Source of the DNA: JBCBWG01 sp039817205
GTDB lineage: Bacteria; Pseudomonadota; Alphaproteobacteria; Rhizobiales; Hyphomicrobiaceae
Direction: 5' to 3'
NCBI GenBank assembly: GCA_039817205.1
Contig: JBCBWG010000213.1
Location: 1 to 5,689 of the forward strand
Length of the DNA stretch: 5,689 nt
A program made the position numbers and the translations under genes. Below the pieces are notes generated by a model that saw only the letters and a list, made by a program, of their open reading frames with translations, made no database searches and had not been told where the DNA came from. How positions within the stretch are numbered: the stretch's first letter is position 1; the number at the start of each line of letters is the position of its first letter. Below, one piece after another: positions 4,611 through 5,689 of the stretch.

Positions 4611-5689
4611 CTAACTCTTATCCGGCGCCTGTTGTTCGAGTGACTTCTTGAGCGCAACCAACGAGGCAAACGGTGAGTCCTCTCCGGCCTTTTCGCGGTC
4701 GCGCTTTGGTCCGGCCGAAATGACCTGCGGGCCACGCCGGTTGTCGTTTTGACGGCCGCCACCGCGACGGTCGCCTCCATGCTTTGGCTTTCGCGGACCG
4801 CCACCTTTGTTGCCGCCGGGACGACCGTCGTTTCGTCCTTGGCCACCACCGCCGCCGGACGCCGAGCGTTTGCCTTGTCCGCGGCCTTGCCCTTCATTTC
4901 GAGCCTCGGACCGGCCGCCGCCAGCTGCTTGGTCTCGGTCCGGACCGCCGGACCTTTGCCCACCCGCTGACTGAGCTTGCGATCGATCGGCGCCGGACGC
5001 TCCTTGTCGCCGATCGTTGCGGCCGCGGGTGTGTTTCCGCGGGCCGCGATCGTTCATTTCGTGGCGGCGGCGCGGGCGCCAAACCAATATGAAGTTGTCG
5101 TCTTCGTCAGCGGCCTTGGCTGTCGCCTCAGACGCATCTCCGGCCGCAGGTGGCGTGTCATCCGCCGCCGCCTCAGTTGCGGCTTCCGCTTCAACAGACG
5201 GCTGGGACGCAGCAGTGTCAGCGACCGCTGTCTCAACTTCGGCCACAACCGGCGCACTTGCCGCGTCGCTCTTCTCTTCGGATGCGGCAGTGTCGCTTAT
5301 CTCTGGGACCGAACTGGTTTCCGACGGCGCATCCGACTTGATCTCAGCAGCAGGCTTCGCGCGCTTTTCGGAGCGGAAGCCAAGCGACTTTAGAACCTCG
5401 GCGAGTTCGTCAGCAGAACAGCCAAGGATCGACATCATATCGGGCGTGACAGTGAACGCACCGTCGCCCGTCGAACCAGCCGGTCGGCCGCGCGGCTTCT
5501 TGCTATCGCCGCGATCGTGTCGGCCGGGCTTGGCCGCGGCGATAGCCGACGTCTCAGATGACGATTTGGCCTCAACGTCCGGAACCGACTGCGAAGGCGG
5601 AGTCTCGGGCGCCGCCTCTCGTGCAGGAACTTCGGGTGTCTGTTCTTCCACAGACGTTGCTTCAGCGTCTGCGGCTGGCGCCGTTTCCG
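4611..5689 (-). CDS. C-terminal part of a DEAD/DEAH-type (Suv3/SKI2-like) helicase, N-terminal portion outside the window
   Basis: The frame is open from the window edge to the TAG at 4613-4611, giving 358 visible residues. The GTG at 5651 is not a real start, because the same acidic, Ala-rich sequence continues upstream of it. No helicase motor motifs are visible; they should lie beyond the edge. The call rests on conserved islands I recognise from the tails of alphaproteobacterial helicases next to S4 genes: FTVTPDMMSILGCSADEL and KSLGF (about 5456-5375), FILVWRPRRR (about 5093), and the extreme end SPFASLVALKKSLE (about 4676). Between them lie an acidic Ala/Glu/Ser linker and then a Gly/Arg/Asn/Asp-rich stretch (about 5078-4730), probably disordered and RNA-binding. 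A KKPRGRPAG segment (about 5500) resembles an AT-hook. The S4 gene follows after 57 bases, which suits a joint role in RNA or ribosome metabolism. The helicase identity is partly inferred from gene order. Confidence 0.75.
   Translation of the reverse strand, partial: ETAPAADAEATSVEEQTPEVPAREAAPETPPSQSVPDVEAKSSSETSAIAAAKPGRHDRGDSKKPRGRPAGSTGDGAFTVTPDMMSILGCSADELAEVLKSLGFRSEKRAKPAAEIKSDAPSETSSVPEISDTAASEEKSDAASAPVVAEVETAVADTAASQPSVEAEAATEAAADDTPPAAGDASEATAKAADEDDNFILVWRPRRRHEMNDRGPRKHTRGRNDRRQGASGADRSQAQSAGGQRSGGPDRDQAAGGGRSEARNEGQGRGQGKRSASGGGGGQGRNDGRPGGNKGGGPRKPKHGGDRRGGGRQNDNRRGPQVISAGPKRDREKAGEDSPFASLVALKKSLEQQAPDKS

Overview
The window is GC-rich chromosomal DNA that looks alphaproteobacterial, most likely from the Hyphomicrobiales (Rhizobiales). 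The main evidence is a run of four minus-strand genes: a helicase with a long disordered C-terminal tail, an Hsp15-like S4 RNA-binding protein, a 7Fe ferredoxin (FdxA) and a CarD/CdnL-type transcription regulator. From general knowledge this order recurs in that group; I could not search for it here.

Layout from left to right. Bases 1-339 (+) are the C-terminal end of a secreted diheme enzyme of the MbnH/MauG/cytochrome c peroxidase superfamily. Its stop codon lies inside a degenerate 21-bp tandem repeat (322 to about 399). A complete tRNA-Arg(CCT) gene follows on the minus strand (465-541). Bases 572-1810 (+) encode an exported protein with a staphylococcal-nuclease-like domain that has lost most of its catalytic acidic residues, then a second beta-rich domain and a repetitive basic tail. 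This gene converges on carD (1838-3103, -). The carD terminator hairpin lies inside the last codons of the nuclease-like gene. CarD has an unusually long Lys/Ala/Pro-rich, histone-H1-like N-terminal extension. A 465-base region with no convincing gene (3104-3568) separates carD from fdxA (3569-3907, -). Next come the S4 gene (4083-4553, -) and the C-terminal part of the helicase gene (4611 to beyond 5689, -).

The minus-strand group combines RNA remodelling (helicase, S4 protein), electron transfer (FdxA) and control of RNA polymerase at promoters (CarD). The helicase and S4 genes are close enough (57 bases) to share a transcript. FdxA and CarD have larger leaders and probably have their own promoters.

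I see no CRISPR array, insertion sequence, phage gene or defence cassette. The unusual material is at the level of protein architecture (H1-tailed CarD, acid-depleted nuclease-like protein, RG-rich helicase tail) and of small DNA structures (repeat across a stop codon, terminator inside a coding end, palindrome upstream of carD). I do not see a clear new multi-gene system.
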